Assembly: GCF_014297285.1 (NCBI RefSeq)
Contig: NZ_JACOQI010000029.1
Location: forward strand, 1-23,941
Origin: Dysosmobacter segnis
GTDB taxonomy: Bacteria > Bacillota > Clostridia > Oscillospirales > Oscillospiraceae
Direction of reading: 5' to 3'
DNA length: 23,941 bases
Shown here piece by piece: positions 6,660-16,510 of this stretch (its first letter is position 1; each line of letters opens with the position of its first letter). Below the pieces are notes generated by a model. That model was given only the letters and a program-made list of their open reading frames with translations. It had not been told where the DNA came from and did not search any database. The position numbers and the translations under genes are program-made.

Positions 6660-7024
6660 GTAGTTGTTTTTATCCGTAAACGCCTGTTTCTCTCGCTTTG
6701 GGCTTTCTGTCTGCGGCGTATCTTTGCCGCGCAATCGGGGCAGTATTTCGCCCGGTTGCTGCCCGCCGCAAACGTGCTGCCGCATACCGCGCAACGCTTC
6801 AAATCGGTTTCCCCGCTGCGGGTGATCTGTTCGCAAAGCTGCCTGTCGGCGGGTAATACCGCTTCGCGGAAATAGCGGCATAGCAGCGAATAGCTGATAC
6901 TCTGCACACAAACGCAAGTTTCCCCGTCGTCCAGCAGCAGACAATTCCCGCAATCGTTGTTTGCACAAGCGGCGCGGGTCATTTTCTTTACGGCGCGGTA
7001 TTGCTTTTCATCAAGCCTTATCAT
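6656..7024 (-). CDS. Cysteine-rich VLP-domain protein
   Basis: A 122-residue protein with eleven cysteines: a first cluster at residues 20, 25, 28, 37, 39 and 49, Cys64, and a C-terminal CxxC pair of pairs (78/81 and 95/98) typical of a zinc ribbon. The AVLPAD stretch at 55-60 gives the family its name. The C-terminus is strongly basic (KIRRRQKAQSERNRRLRIK), suggesting nucleic-acid contact. These proteins are common beside topB in Tn1549-like elements; their function is not known. The ATG overlaps the topB stop as ATGA, indicating translational coupling. Its TAG stop lies within repeat copy 2. Confidence 0.8.
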   Translation of the reverse strand: MIRLDEKQYRAVKKMTRAACANNDCGNCLLLDDGETCVCVQSISYSLLCRYFREAVLPADRQLCEQITRSGETDLKRCAVCGSTFAAGSNRAKYCPDCAAKIRRRQKAQSERNRRLRIKTTT

Positions 7025-9096
7025 TTTCGGTTCTGCTCGACGCGGAAGTTTACATACTTGCCGCCTGTGTCGGCAAGCAGCACAACTCCGTCAAAGGTCT
7101 TTCCCGTCTTGGTCGAGTACATACCTTTGATTTTTACCTTTCCGTCTTTCAAAAGGGCGGCGGCAATCGCCTTTGTGAAAGCCTTTTTGCGCTGCTCAAA
7201 AAAGCGGTCATTCTTCCACATCACAAAGCTGCAAGCCCTGTCGGAGCAGTAAAAGTTTTTCTTGCCCTCGTAAACCGCCGCGCCGCAACGGGGGCAAGTG
7301 CCGATTGCTTCCCGCTGCGGGGTAAACAGCTTCGCTTTATCCTCGGAAATCGCGGAATAGGTCTTGACAAGCCCCGCTGTCATTTCCTCAATCCCGCGCA
7401 TGAAGTCGGCGGGGCTGTCGCTGCCCTTTGCAATCCCGGTAAGGCGCGTTTCCCATTCTGCCGTAAGCTGCGGGGACGTAAGGCTGTCGGGCAGAATAGC
7501 GACAAGGTTATACCCGTCCTTTGTGGGGATTAGCTTTTTGCCCTTGCGCTCGGCAAAGCCCGCGCTAATGAGTTTTTCAATGATACCCGCCCGCGTCGCG
7601 GTGGTGCCTAACCCTTTGCGCTCCGCGTCCTCCGGCGTGTCCTCCTTTCCCGCACTCTCCATAGCCGAAAGTAACGTATCTTCGGTAAATGCCTTTGGGG
7701 GCTGCGTGTAACGTTCGGAGATCTCCGCTGCCGGATTGTCAAAGGTCTGCCCCTCGGCAAGCGGGGGTAAAACCGCTTCCGGCTCTGCGTCCTCGTCCTG
7801 TTCCCCGGACGCGGCGCGGGATAGTCTTTCAATCTCGCGCCAACCCTCGCAAAGCGTCGTCCTGCCCTTTGCGGTAAAGGTATAGCCGCCGCAAGTGAAA
7901 ACCGCCGTAACCGCTTCATACTCATAGGGCGCGGCAACGGCGCAAAGCAGTTTTGCGCACACAAGGGTCATTAGCTTTTTCTCACTTTCGGCAAGGGAAG
8001 AAAAGCCCGTTTTCACAAACTCCGCTGTCGGCAAAATGGCGTGATGGTCGGTTACTTTGCTGTTGTCGCAAATCCTCGCAAGGTCGGCTTGCAGCTTCAC
8101 GCCCTGCATAAAGGGGAGAGCAGCGCAAAGGCCGGTGATAAGTTCCTTTGTGCTGCCCTCCATATCGGAAGTGATATATTTGCTGTCGGTGCGGGGATAG
8201 GTCAAAAGCCGTTTTTCATAAAGGGCTTGCGCATAGTCAAGGGTCTGTTTCGCCGTAAACCCATACAAACGGTTTGCTTCCCGCTGCAAGGCGGTGAGGT
8301 CAAACAGTTTCGGCGGGGCTGCGGTCTTTTTCTCTTTTTTAAGGGAAGTACAAACGGCCTGCGATTTCTCGCAAGCCGCTTTCATCTGCCGCGCCGCCGC
8401 TTCGTCGTCCTGCCTTTCGGAAAGGGCGGCAACGCCGCCAACGTCCAGCCGGACGACATGATATTTCTCTTTCTTAAAGCTGCTGATTGCATAGTCGCGG
8501 TTTACCAGCATAGCAAGGGTGGGCGTTTGCACTCTGCCGACATTCAATGTTTTATGGTAGAGGATAGAGAAAAGGCGGGTCGCGTTAATGCCAATGAGCC
8601 AATCGGCCTTTGCTCTGCAAAGCGCGGATTGATAGAGGTTGTCATAGCCGCGCCCGTCTTTGAGATTTGAAAAGCCCTCGCGGATTGCACTTGCTTCCAT
8701 GCTGCTAATCCAAAGGCGGGAAAAGGGCTTTTTGCAATTCGCCTGTTCATAGACAAAGCGGAAAATGAGTTCCCCCTCGCGCCCGCTGTCGCAAGCATTG
8801 ATAATCTCGGTAACGTCGCTGCGGTGCATAAGGTCTTTGAGAATGGAAAACTGCTGCTCCTTGCCGCTGGCAACAATAAACTGCCACTCCTGCGGGACAA
8901 TGGGAAGATCGTCGTACTTCCATTTACGGAATTGTTCATTGTAGGTCGCCGCGTCTGCAAGGCTAATCAAATGCCCGATACACCACGACACAAGGTAGCC
9001 GCCGCCCTCAAAATATCCGCTGCGCTTTTCATTCGCGCCCATAACGGCGGCAATCGCCGCCCCGACGCTCGGTTTTTCTGCAATTACAAGTTTCAT
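7021..9096 (-). CDS. topB: DNA topoisomerase III (type IA)
   Basis: A 691-residue type IA topoisomerase of normal length. The toprim domain is at the N-terminus (EKPSV at 7-11; acidic DSGREGE at 103-109). The catalytic Tyr300 lies in LTYPRTDSKYIT, and the GRVQTPTLA segment at 187-195 is conserved. A C-terminal zinc ribbon has Cys601, 604, 617 and 622. The enzyme passes single strands through transient nicks and would resolve topological problems when the element is transferred or replicated. The ATG at 9096 overlaps the CD1107 stop (ATGA), and the RBS AGGAGG is 10 bases upstream inside that gene's acidic tail. It is mobile-element encoded, so probably additional to a chromosomal enzyme. Confidence 0.96.
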   Translation of the reverse strand: MKLVIAEKPSVGAAIAAVMGANEKRSGYFEGGGYLVSWCIGHLISLADAATYNEQFRKWKYDDLPIVPQEWQFIVASGKEQQFSILKDLMHRSDVTEIINACDSGREGELIFRFVYEQANCKKPFSRLWISSMEASAIREGFSNLKDGRGYDNLYQSALCRAKADWLIGINATRLFSILYHKTLNVGRVQTPTLAMLVNRDYAISSFKKEKYHVVRLDVGGVAALSERQDDEAAARQMKAACEKSQAVCTSLKKEKKTAAPPKLFDLTALQREANRLYGFTAKQTLDYAQALYEKRLLTYPRTDSKYITSDMEGSTKELITGLCAALPFMQGVKLQADLARICDNSKVTDHHAILPTAEFVKTGFSSLAESEKKLMTLVCAKLLCAVAAPYEYEAVTAVFTCGGYTFTAKGRTTLCEGWREIERLSRAASGEQDEDAEPEAVLPPLAEGQTFDNPAAEISERYTQPPKAFTEDTLLSAMESAGKEDTPEDAERKGLGTTATRAGIIEKLISAGFAERKGKKLIPTKDGYNLVAILPDSLTSPQLTAEWETRLTGIAKGSDSPADFMRGIEEMTAGLVKTYSAISEDKAKLFTPQREAIGTCPRCGAAVYEGKKNFYCSDRACSFVMWKNDRFFEQRKKAFTKAIAAALLKDGKVKIKGMYSTKTGKTFDGVVLLADTGGKYVNFRVEQNRK

Positions 9097-9842
9097 AGAT
9101 TATCGTCCTCCTGCTCGGTCTGTTCGGTTTCGACTACTTCCGTTTCCTCGTCGTCCTCGTCAAAATCAAGGTCGTCAAGGCTGCTGCTGCCTTTCGCCGC
9201 GTCCTTTTTGGGCTTCAAAATCTTAAAGTAGTAGAACGCGCCGCCGCCCGCTGCGGCAACAAGCAGCACGACAAGCAGAATACCCATGCCGCCGCCTTTT
9301 TCTTCTTCCGGCGGCTGCTCGGTTTCTTCCGGCTCCGGCTCGGCTTCCACACCCGCGCACTCGCTCATGTTGACGCTGCAAACCGGGCAAGCGGTGTTGA
9401 CGCTTCCGGCAACGCATTTATCGGTGCAGCTACAAACGGGGGCTTCGGTCTGCCCGTCCTCCATAAGGGCGGTTAAATCCGCTTCGTCCACTTGGTTAAG
9501 GAAATGGACGGTATTTTCCCCGTCCTCGGCGCGGTCAATGATGATGTAAAAATAGTTGCCACTTTTGGTAACGACGGTGATAAACTGCTTGTCGCCGGAC
9601 GCTTCACCCGTTATATCGTCCACAAGGGACATATTCCCGTCCGGGGTAAGGGGCTGCGGCTCATAGCCGCCCGTCGTTTCTTCCGGCTCGGTTTCCGGCG
9701 CGGGGGTTTCCTCGGTTACGGGGGTAGGCGTGTCGTCGCTTTCATCGCCACCGCCCGCATAAGCGGTAACAGAAAAGCCGCACATGATAACCAGTGCGGC
9801 AAGCAATACGGTAAACTTTCGGATTATCTTTTTATTCTTCAT
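9093..9842 (-). CDS. CD1107-family mobile element protein (DUF4366 type), membrane-anchored
   Basis: A 249-residue secreted membrane protein. Residues 1-30 are a signal peptide ending near TAYAGG. An acidic Pro/Thr/Glu-rich spacer (32-60) leads to an extracellular domain, then a six-cysteine segment (137, 139, 143, 152, 155, 162). A transmembrane helix at about 186-206 is followed by an acidic cytoplasmic tail. I chose the ATG at 9842, not the longer frame from 9947, because AGGAGG lies 9 bases upstream and the signal peptide starts there. This family occurs next to topB in Tn1549-like elements; its role is unknown, perhaps assembly of the transfer apparatus at the cell surface. The start overlaps the end of DUF4315 by 11 bases. 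Confidence 0.85.
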   Translation of the reverse strand: MKNKKIIRKFTVLLAALVIMCGFSVTAYAGGGDESDDTPTPVTEETPAPETEPEETTGGYEPQPLTPDGNMSLVDDITGEASGDKQFITVVTKSGNYFYIIIDRAEDGENTVHFLNQVDEADLTALMEDGQTEAPVCSCTDKCVAGSVNTACPVCSVNMSECAGVEAEPEPEETEQPPEEEKGGGMGILLVVLLVAAAGGGAFYYFKILKPKKDAAKGSSSLDDLDFDEDDEETEVVETEQTEQEDDNL

Positions 9843-10098
9843 TGTCGTTGTCCTCCTGTTCGGCGGGGTAAGTGGCTTCCGGCTGCGGCAAGGTGATTTC
9901 GCCGCTGGCGTAAGCGGAGAGGAACGCGGCAAGCTGCGTCCCGTCAAGGTGTACCGCCTTTACCATTTGCACGATCTGCGCGTTTTCTTCCTCGACTTTC
10001 TGCGCTTCAAGGTCTTTCAGCTTCTTTTGCTGTTCAAGGATTTTTGCCCTCGTTTTCTCAATATCCCTTTCGATACGGTCAAGTTTCGTGTTCGCCAT
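9832..10098 (-). CDS. DUF4315 family protein
   Basis: An 88-residue protein beginning MANTKLDRIERDIEKT. Residues about 5-40 form a charged coiled coil (KTRAKILEQQKKLKDLEAQ), followed by a region around AFLSAYASGE and an acidic end. It matches the DUF4315 family of Clostridial conjugative elements; function unknown, probably a small partner of the neighbouring transfer proteins. I chose the ATG at 10098 because AAAGGAG is then 9 bases upstream; the ATG at 10104 would leave only 3 bases. The RBS lies over the stop codon of the PP-loop gene, so the two are coupled. Confidence 0.8.
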   Translation of the reverse strand: MANTKLDRIERDIEKTRAKILEQQKKLKDLEAQKVEEENAQIVQMVKAVHLDGTQLAAFLSAYASGEITLPQPEATYPAEQEDNDNEE

Positions 10099-10104
10099 AG
10101 TCAT

Positions 10105-10827
10105 TTACTCCTTTCCAAACTGTTCTTTCCATGAATAGCTGCGCCCCAATCCCTTAACGGTTTTAAGATAGGGCATAGCGTTTTCTTCCAAAGTCGCCGC
10201 CCGGTTAAATAGATCGGGATAGTGTTCTTTGAGATATAAAATCTCTTGTTTCTTCATGCTCGGACAAAAGAAACAGGACGATTTACCCGGCTGCGGCAAT
10301 CCTGCCGCTTTGATTTCCCGGATACAATCGTCCCTGTTCCAGCCCCATTCTTCAATGAGGGGGTAGCGGTTATGATATTTTTTGTCGGCTTCGTTGTACT
10401 TGCGGGAATGTTCATACCGTTTCACTTCTCCCGCGTCATAGCCGATATAGCGGTTGACTTTCTCGCCGCGCTGCCATACTTCGCGGCAAGGCGCATAGTG
10501 GTTGCAAAACTTTTCCTGCGGTGCGATTTTGTGTTTCTGCGAACAACGCTTATGCCCGTAGGCAATCGACGGGAGCGTATGAGAGCGCAAGCACTCGGTT
10601 TCAAGAGATAGGCGGTTGCCGTAGCGGTCAACATACTGCACAACGGTAATCTGCGGCATACCGTGTTCCGCAAGCCATTGATTGATTATCTCGATAAATT
10701 GATAGGTATGCGGGTGTTCCGCGCCCGTATCGGCAAAGGTGATAAGGTCAATCGGGATTTTGTGCTTGTATAGGCCAATAAGTAAGGCGGCACTATTCGT
10801 GCCGCCGCCAAAAGATACAATATTCAT
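10105..10827 (-). CDS. PAPS-reductase-like PP-loop protein
   Basis: A 240-residue member of the adenine-nucleotide alpha-hydrolase superfamily. The PP-loop is SFGGGTNS at residues 5-12. The TFADTGAEHPHTY segment (30-42) is typical of PAPS reductase and DndC-like proteins. Cys95 (HKRCSQKHK) and the pair Cys185/Cys188 (SCFFCPS) could hold an iron-sulfur cluster. Related proteins reduce PAPS or, as DndC, act in DNA phosphorothioation, but no dndB/D/E-like partner is here. Similar solitary genes occur in phages and conjugative elements with unknown substrate. It has its own strong RBS (AAAGGAG, 7 bases before the ATG) and sits between two transfer genes as an extra cargo cistron. Confidence 0.75.
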   Translation of the reverse strand: MNIVSFGGGTNSAALLIGLYKHKIPIDLITFADTGAEHPHTYQFIEIINQWLAEHGMPQITVVQYVDRYGNRLSLETECLRSHTLPSIAYGHKRCSQKHKIAPQEKFCNHYAPCREVWQRGEKVNRYIGYDAGEVKRYEHSRKYNEADKKYHNRYPLIEEWGWNRDDCIREIKAAGLPQPGKSSCFFCPSMKKQEILYLKEHYPDLFNRAATLEENAMPYLKTVKGLGRSYSWKEQFGKE

Positions 10828-10840
10828 TTTTCAACTCCTT

Positions 10841-12811
10841 TTAATTGTAATTTAACCGCCCGTAGGCGTAAAAGTGGGATTGCCAATAGCTGGTGTCCAG
10901 CTTTGAATACTGGATAGGGTCGCCACAATGCAGCATGACGGGGCTTCCGTCCCCGTCCTCGCCCACATAAATCCCCACATGGGAAACGCCGGGGGTGTCG
11001 TATGTACCCGTAAAGAACACCAAATCCCCCGGCTGCGGGTTAGAAACAGGGGTTGAGATGTTGTAAAGCCCTTGCGCCCCAAGTCTGCCCGTATTGTATA
11101 GGCCGCTGTTCGTCAACACATAACTCACAAAGCCGCTGCAATCAAAAGAGGTTTCCGGGGTGCTGCCGCCCCACACATAGGGAAAACCGACGTATTTATC
11201 TGCTTCCTCCATGAGCCGCGCAAACTTTTCATCGGAACCCAGCAGCGCGGCGGGTACTTCATAATCGGCGGGCGGGTTTTCATAGTATTTAGACACATAG
11301 CCGGATTGCGGGAAAAGGTCGGGTCTGTTTCCCAGCGACGACATATACATAGCGTACATGGATAGCTGTTCTTCGCCCATGATGTAAACGGGGACATGGG
11401 AGAGGTTGAAGTTTTCCAAATCCACATGAAGAATGTAATAGTTATAGGGGACTTCAACCGTATAGGGGTTGCCCTCGCTGTCCGTCCTTGTTTCGGTGCG
11501 GTAGCGTACCTGTACTTCTTCCTCGACCGTCAAGATATACTGTTTCTCAAAGAGCATTTCAAGGGTGCTTTGCACTTCATCGAGTGTAAACACGCCCTCA
11601 TGCCACGCGGAAAGGATAGAAATTAGCACATAGGGGTCATGCTCGATCTCGTCCGCGTTTACCCGGTATTCGTCATAGCCGGGGTATTCGCTTTCGATAT
11701 TGTCCAGCATATCTTGTAACTCGGCTTCCATAGCGGCATACGCGCTTTCCGCGCCCGTTATATCCGCGTCCTCGGAGAGATAGGACGACGCAATCAAGCC
11801 GCTGCCGCTGTTGCCGCCAAAGAGGGAGCAAGAGGACAGCCCGCCGAAAAGCAGCAGCACGATAAAGGCAATCCCGCCCACAATCAAGCAGCCTTTCCAA
11901 TGCCGGACAACAAAGAACGTCGCCCGTTTGGTTTCCTGCGCGGTTTTCTTCGCCGCCTTTGCGGTGGCTTCAGCGGTTTTTTTCGCTTTGCCGCCCGCTT
12001 TCAGCGTTTTTGCATACTGCTTTTTAATGCGCTGCTTCTGCCAAAAACGGGAAATGGGGTTGGAGTGCGCAAGCGCGGGGTTATCGTGCAACGCCTTTTG
12101 ATAGAGAAAATCTGCGTTTGCCTTTACCGCTTGTTTTTCCGCTGCCGCCGCTGCCCGGTAGGGTTTCAGCTTATGGCGGCGTATGCCGCCCTTAACTGCC
12201 CGCGCCGCCATGCCGCCCGCTTTCTCTCCGGCAAGTTCTACCCGGTGCCCGCTTTCCACACCGACGTTTTCTTTCTCTACCTCGTAGATTTTCCCATGTA
12301 CGGTACTGTTTAACTCCTGTGCCGGACGGGATAAGGGGTTATGCCGCAACTTGCCGTTTGGGGGCTTATCCGTCTTTTCAAAGGAAAGGCGCGTCTTTGC
12401 CTTGCCTTTCGCTTCGTCAAAAACGCGCTCTTTCTTGATTTTGGTCTGCTTGGGGATAGCCGCCCGCGCTGCGTCTAAACAGTCTGCCGCCTTATCCGAT
12501 TTCTTGATCGCTTTTTGAAGTTCCGGCGTTGCCCGTTCCGCTTCGGAAAACTGCAAGCGGGAAGAATGGGTTTTAGGCTGCGTCGCGTCAAGGGCTTTTT
12601 TCTCCGCGCCTTTTGCTGCGTGTCGCTCAATCTCTGCGCCGATATGCTGCACAACCTTTTCCGCTGCCACCCCTGCGGGGGCTGAATAGTTTTCTTCCTG
12701 CGGCCTTTCGCTGATACTGGACGTTTCGCCCGTCGTGAGGTTTTCCGCAACCGCACCGTCGCGGGTCATTTTTTGCGTTACCTTGTCGGGGGCTTTCAGT
12801 TCCTTGCTCAA
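10841..12811 (-). CDS. CD1108-type membrane protein with NlpC/P60 (C40) cell-wall hydrolase domain
   Basis: A 656-residue protein. Residues 1-300 are a long, basic, Lys/Ala-rich cytoplasmic part. One transmembrane helix lies at about 308-325. The outside part ends in an NlpC/P60 endopeptidase domain (about 530-656) with Cys558 in FDCSGFV, His611 in SHVGIYVG and His628 in LHCGD as the likely catalytic residues. It would cut peptidoglycan peptides to let the transfer channel through the wall, as other VirB1-like hydrolases do. The start is TTG at 12811: it overlaps the methylase stop as TTGA, and GGAGGTGAT lies upstream at good distance. Confidence 0.88.
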   Translation of the reverse strand: MSKELKAPDKVTQKMTRDGAVAENLTTGETSSISERPQEENYSAPAGVAAEKVVQHIGAEIERHAAKGAEKKALDATQPKTHSSRLQFSEAERATPELQKAIKKSDKAADCLDAARAAIPKQTKIKKERVFDEAKGKAKTRLSFEKTDKPPNGKLRHNPLSRPAQELNSTVHGKIYEVEKENVGVESGHRVELAGEKAGGMAARAVKGGIRRHKLKPYRAAAAAEKQAVKANADFLYQKALHDNPALAHSNPISRFWQKQRIKKQYAKTLKAGGKAKKTAEATAKAAKKTAQETKRATFFVVRHWKGCLIVGGIAFIVLLLFGGLSSCSLFGGNSGSGLIASSYLSEDADITGAESAYAAMEAELQDMLDNIESEYPGYDEYRVNADEIEHDPYVLISILSAWHEGVFTLDEVQSTLEMLFEKQYILTVEEEVQVRYRTETRTDSEGNPYTVEVPYNYYILHVDLENFNLSHVPVYIMGEEQLSMYAMYMSSLGNRPDLFPQSGYVSKYYENPPADYEVPAALLGSDEKFARLMEEADKYVGFPYVWGGSTPETSFDCSGFVSYVLTNSGLYNTGRLGAQGLYNISTPVSNPQPGDLVFFTGTYDTPGVSHVGIYVGEDGDGSPVMLHCGDPIQYSKLDTSYWQSHFYAYGRLNYN

Positions 12812-13764
12812 TCTTCATCACCTCCAATCCGCTGTTTTGCAAGTTCGCAATAGTCGGGGTTTAACTCAATGCCGATATAGCGGCGGTTAAGCCGTTTTGC
12901 TACCATGCCCGTCGTGCCGCTGCCGAAAAAGGGGTCAAGGACAATCCCGCCGATGGGACAGCCCGCCAAAATGCACGTTTCCGCAAGTTTCGGCGGGAAC
13001 GCTGCGAAATGCCCGCCATGATAGCCGACATTGTTAATCTGCCAAACGTTGCGGCGGCTGCGGACGGGAGAAATCAACTCGTCGGCGTATGCGCCCTTTT
13101 CGCGGGGGCGGTTGATTTTCTGCGGTTGGTTTTGCCCCGGAACAGTAACGTTATACTTATTTCCTTTGCTAACTCCGCTTTTCAGCCGCCCCGCCGTTGT
13201 GGGGGCTATCGGCTCGGCTACTGCTTGCCAATCGTAATAATACTTCTTTGACTTGGTAAGCAGAAACACATATTCATAGCAGCGGGTCGGCCTGTCCCGC
13301 GTGCTTTCCGGCATGGGGTTTGTTTTGTGCCAAATGATAGAACTGCGCAAATACCAACCGTCGCCCCGCAAGGCGAGGGCTACAAGCCACGGAATACCAA
13401 TTAAATCTTTGGGCTTGCAGCCGGGGGCGCGGTGGTTAAACGCCACTTGCTGCCCGTTCCTGCCTTTGGGGTATTTGGGGTCTTGGTGGTCGGCTTTGCT
13501 GCCTGTGCCGCAATAAGTGTCCGCGATATTCAGCCAACAAGTACCCTCCGGCGTAAGCACCCGCTTTACCTCATGGAATACCGCCGTAATACGGGAAACA
13601 TATTCCTCCGGCGTTGCTTCCCGTCCGATCTGCCCGTCTGCGCCGTAGTCCCGCAAGGCATAGTAGGGTGGGGACGTTACGCAACAATCAACTGCATTTT
13701 CCGGCAAGGTTTGAAGCACCTGCAAGCTGTCGCCGCAATAGATTTTGTCCATTTCTATCCTCAT
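12808..13764 (-). CDS. Solitary DNA methyltransferase, N4-cytosine/N6-adenine beta class
   Basis: A 318-residue SAM-dependent methyltransferase with the catalytic motif TSPPY at residues 30-34 near the N-terminus and the SAM-binding [10 protein letters not shown] at 277-286 near the C-terminus, the order of the beta class. SPPY is common in N4-cytosine enzymes but does not exclude N6-adenine. No restriction endonuclease is near, so it probably modifies the element's DNA to evade restriction or regulates genes. The ATG overlaps the virB4 stop as ATGA; a second in-frame ATG at 13752 is possible. It is embedded in the transfer operon, so its expression would follow transfer gene expression. Confidence 0.9.
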   Translation of the reverse strand: MRIEMDKIYCGDSLQVLQTLPENAVDCCVTSPPYYALRDYGADGQIGREATPEEYVSRITAVFHEVKRVLTPEGTCWLNIADTYCGTGSKADHQDPKYPKGRNGQQVAFNHRAPGCKPKDLIGIPWLVALALRGDGWYLRSSIIWHKTNPMPESTRDRPTRCYEYVFLLTKSKKYYYDWQAVAEPIAPTTAGRLKSGVSKGNKYNVTVPGQNQPQKINRPREKGAYADELISPVRSRRNVWQINNVGYHGGHFAAFPPKLAETCILAGCPIGGIVLDPFFGSGTTGMVAKRLNRRYIGIELNPDYCELAKQRIGGDED

Positions 13765-16157
13765 GCCGACACCTCGCCGGGTTTGGTCGTCATTACACGA
13801 TAGAGTTCCGTATCTTGCGGGAAACGGTCAATAAAGGGCAAAATCACGTTGCCATAGAAGATAAGCCCCTCGCCCGCGTCGGAATGGGTTACATAGGTCA
13901 TTTGCTGCTGCGAAATGTTAAGCTGCTTTGCAAGGATTTCCCTGTCGCCCTGGGCTTGGTTGAGCATATACACAAAATCGCTGTTTTCAAAAATGTTCTC
14001 CACCTCGCGGGACGATAACAAATCTTTCACGTTTTGGGTGATACCTGTCGGAATACCGCCCCATTTTCTAAAACGCTTCCAAATCTCAACGCTGTACGCT
14101 GCGGTCTGTTCCTCTTTGAGCAGCAAATGAAACTCGTCGATATAGTACCGCGTCGCCTTGCCTTCGCTGCGGTTTATGGTAACTCTGTTCCAAACTTGAT
14201 CTTGGACAATGAGCATACCGAGTTTTCGTAGCTGGGTGCCGAGTTCTTTAATATCAAAGCAGACAAGGCGGTTGTGAATGTCAACGTTTGTTTGGTGGTT
14301 AAACACGTTCAAACTGCCATTTACATAGAGTTCCAATGCCGACGCGATACGCTGCGCTTCCTTTTCCGGCTGCTTCTTGATTTCATTGTAGAGGTCGCCC
14401 AAAATCGGCATATTCTCCGGCTTCGGGTCTGCAAGGTAGCTGCGGTACACGCTGATAACGGCGCGGTCAATCAAAGTCTTTTCAACCGCTTCCAGCCCGT
14501 TTTTGCCGCCCATAATCAACTCGCAAAAGGAAAGGATAAAATCGCTCTTTAAGGCTATGGGCGTGTCGCCCTCGCTGTAATTGAGGTTTATATCCATCGG
14601 GTTAATGTACTGCGTGCTGTTCTGCGAAACCTTGATAACCTGCCCTTTCAGCCGTTCCACAAGGGGGTAATATTCCGCTTCCGGGTCGCAAATGATAATA
14701 TCGTCTGCGGTAATGAGAAAAGCGTTGGTGATCTCGCGCTTTGCCGAAAAACTCTTGCCGCTGCCGGGTGTGCCGAGTATCAAGCCGTTAGGGTTCTTCA
14801 GCCTTTTCCTGTCGCACAAAATCATGTTATTCGATAATGCGTTTAAGCCGTAATACAACGCTTCGCCGCTTTGGAACAGCTCTTGTACCGTAAAGGGGAC
14901 GAAAATGGCGGTGCTGGAAGTCGTCAAGCCCCGCTGGATTTGGATTAGGTTTTCGCCCAATGGGATAGAGGACATAAGCCCCTGTTCCTGCCGGTAGTCA
15001 AGGCGGGTGAGCATACAGTTGTATTTCTGTGCGATACTTGCGGCCTGAAATACGTCGTTGTCCAATTTCTGCTTTGTGTCTGCCACATTCAAAACTAACA
15101 GCGTAAGCAAAAACATTCGCTCGTTCCGGCTCTGCAAATCCCGCAAAAGGTTTTTCGCTTCGCCGCCGTAGGTGGCAAGGTCGGACGGAATTATATCCAT
15201 ATCGTAGCCGCTGCGGATTGCCTTTTTCTGTTCCTCGATTTTCATACGGTCAAGGTCGGTGATTTTCCGCTTGATCGTCTTGATCGCTTCGTTGTGGTCG
15301 ATACTCTGAATGTGCAGATTGACGACAATCCCGTTTTCCGCTTCCATGAAGTCGGCAAGCATACGGTCTGAAAGTTCCGGCGCGGCAATCTGCAAAAAGG
15401 AAACCGCGCCAAACTTCCCGCCCATTTGAAACATTCGCCCGTCGCCAAAACGGAAAGAGGACGGGGCAATAAAGTCTTTGACGGAAAGGCCGCTTACGGG
15501 TAGCCATTCCCACGCAAAGTTGAAGCGTTCCCCGTCCGGGTGGAAAAGCCCATGCAGCACTTCAAGCCGCTGCTTCCCGTCCAATACCCGCGCCGCCGCG
15601 CCGATCACCTTAAAATGGTTGAGGGTGTCCGTTTCGATACGGGCAAGCCGCGCCCGCGCCGATTTAATATCTTTTGCTTCAATGGTAAAGGTGAGAAACT
15701 TTGTCTTGATAAGCCCGTTGTTGCCGCGTTCAAGCTGTGTTTGCAGCATTTCGGTGTATTCGGCTCTGATACTGTCAAAGTCGTCATTCTGTGGGGCAAT
15801 CGTGATACTGCTCTTGAAATCCTCCTTGTTCGCATGGCGGCTGATTAAGGAAAGCTGCACACTGATAGAAGCGTCAAAAGAGTTATACATATCGCAAAGG
15901 GCTTCAAAAATGGCGGTCTTGTCGTCCGGCTGCGCAAGCTGATAGTTAATATCTTCAAACTCAATGCACTTGGAATACCGCCCGTTTGCAAGGCGGCAAA
16001 TCCCGTCCTTATACATTCGTTCAAACGGTATGCTGTCCTGCGCCGTATGGGGCTTCCCGTCGCCCTTTGACTGCCGGATAAGCGCGTCGATCTGTTTCTT
16101 TTCCTGCCGCGTAAGTTTACGCTTTTTGTTTTGGGTCTTTCCCTTTTCCTTTGACAA
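13761..16157 (-). CDS. virB4: VirB4-like conjugation ATPase
   Basis: A 798-residue T4SS ATPase of ordinary length for the family. The N-terminal ~430 residues correspond to the VirB4/CagE domain and follow a basic, Lys-rich start. Walker A is GTPGSGKS at 462-469 (Lys468) and Walker B ends in YIDEFH with Asp674-Glu675; ITQNV follows as expected. It powers assembly and substrate movement of the conjugation channel at the membrane. The start is TTG at 16157 with AGGAGG 9 bases upstream. The first 41 bases overlap prgI, and the stop overlaps the methylase start. Confidence 0.95.
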   Translation of the reverse strand: MSKEKGKTQNKKRKLTRQEKKQIDALIRQSKGDGKPHTAQDSIPFERMYKDGICRLANGRYSKCIEFEDINYQLAQPDDKTAIFEALCDMYNSFDASISVQLSLISRHANKEDFKSSITIAPQNDDFDSIRAEYTEMLQTQLERGNNGLIKTKFLTFTIEAKDIKSARARLARIETDTLNHFKVIGAAARVLDGKQRLEVLHGLFHPDGERFNFAWEWLPVSGLSVKDFIAPSSFRFGDGRMFQMGGKFGAVSFLQIAAPELSDRMLADFMEAENGIVVNLHIQSIDHNEAIKTIKRKITDLDRMKIEEQKKAIRSGYDMDIIPSDLATYGGEAKNLLRDLQSRNERMFLLTLLVLNVADTKQKLDNDVFQAASIAQKYNCMLTRLDYRQEQGLMSSIPLGENLIQIQRGLTTSSTAIFVPFTVQELFQSGEALYYGLNALSNNMILCDRKRLKNPNGLILGTPGSGKSFSAKREITNAFLITADDIIICDPEAEYYPLVERLKGQVIKVSQNSTQYINPMDINLNYSEGDTPIALKSDFILSFCELIMGGKNGLEAVEKTLIDRAVISVYRSYLADPKPENMPILGDLYNEIKKQPEKEAQRIASALELYVNGSLNVFNHQTNVDIHNRLVCFDIKELGTQLRKLGMLIVQDQVWNRVTINRSEGKATRYYIDEFHLLLKEEQTAAYSVEIWKRFRKWGGIPTGITQNVKDLLSSREVENIFENSDFVYMLNQAQGDREILAKQLNISQQQMTYVTHSDAGEGLIFYGNVILPFIDRFPQDTELYRVMTTKPGEVSA

Positions 16158-16509
16158 TCGCCCGTACCTCCTTATCTAATCGCTCCTGCCGCGCAAGGGC
16201 GGTATAAAAATTGTTGGTCTGATAAGGTCGCTCTTTGGGGCGAAGAAACTTCACTTCCACAAATTGCCGTATAATCACTTCCAGCGGTTGCCCGTTCTTC
16301 TCGTACATAGCGAGTAGGAACATGGGCAGCATGGCAAGCACCATGCACAAAGCCGCCGTTGTCGTTCCCGCGCTGTCCTTTGTCAAAAAGAATAGCGGTA
16401 GCCCGATAGCCACCGCCGCGCCGAAACAGAGTAATTGTCTTTTGGTAAGGTTGAACATTACCTTGCTCTTGATTTTGGTTAAATCCTTTGGGACGGTTAC
16501 ATACGCCAT
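16117..16509 (-). CDS. PrgI family membrane protein
   Basis: A 130-residue protein beginning MAYVTVPKDLTKIKSKV, the hallmark of the PrgI family. Two transmembrane helices lie at about 25-42 and 49-68, followed by a basic cytoplasmic end. PrgI proteins sit directly before VirB4-like ATPases in Gram-positive conjugation systems and are thought to be the VirB3-like membrane partner. I chose the ATG at 16509, not the longer frame to 16629, because AAAGGAGG is 6 bases upstream and the family starts there. The RBS and start touch the stop of the MT-A70 gene (one base between), so translation is coupled. Confidence 0.9.
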   Translation of the reverse strand: MAYVTVPKDLTKIKSKVMFNLTKRQLLCFGAAVAIGLPLFFLTKDSAGTTTAALCMVLAMLPMFLLAMYEKNGQPLEVIIRQFVEVKFLRPKERPYQTNNFYTALARQERLDKEVRAIVKGKGKDPKQKA

Positions 16510-16510
16510 T

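Noticed and set aside
10105..10827. DNA phosphorothioation (Dnd) system
   Set aside because: Only a DndC-like PP-loop protein is present; no DndB, DndD, DndE or cysteine desulfurase is seen, so a modification system cannot be claimed.
12808..13764. Restriction-modification system
   Set aside because: No endonuclease or specificity subunit lies beside either methylase; neighbours are transfer genes with overlapping ends.
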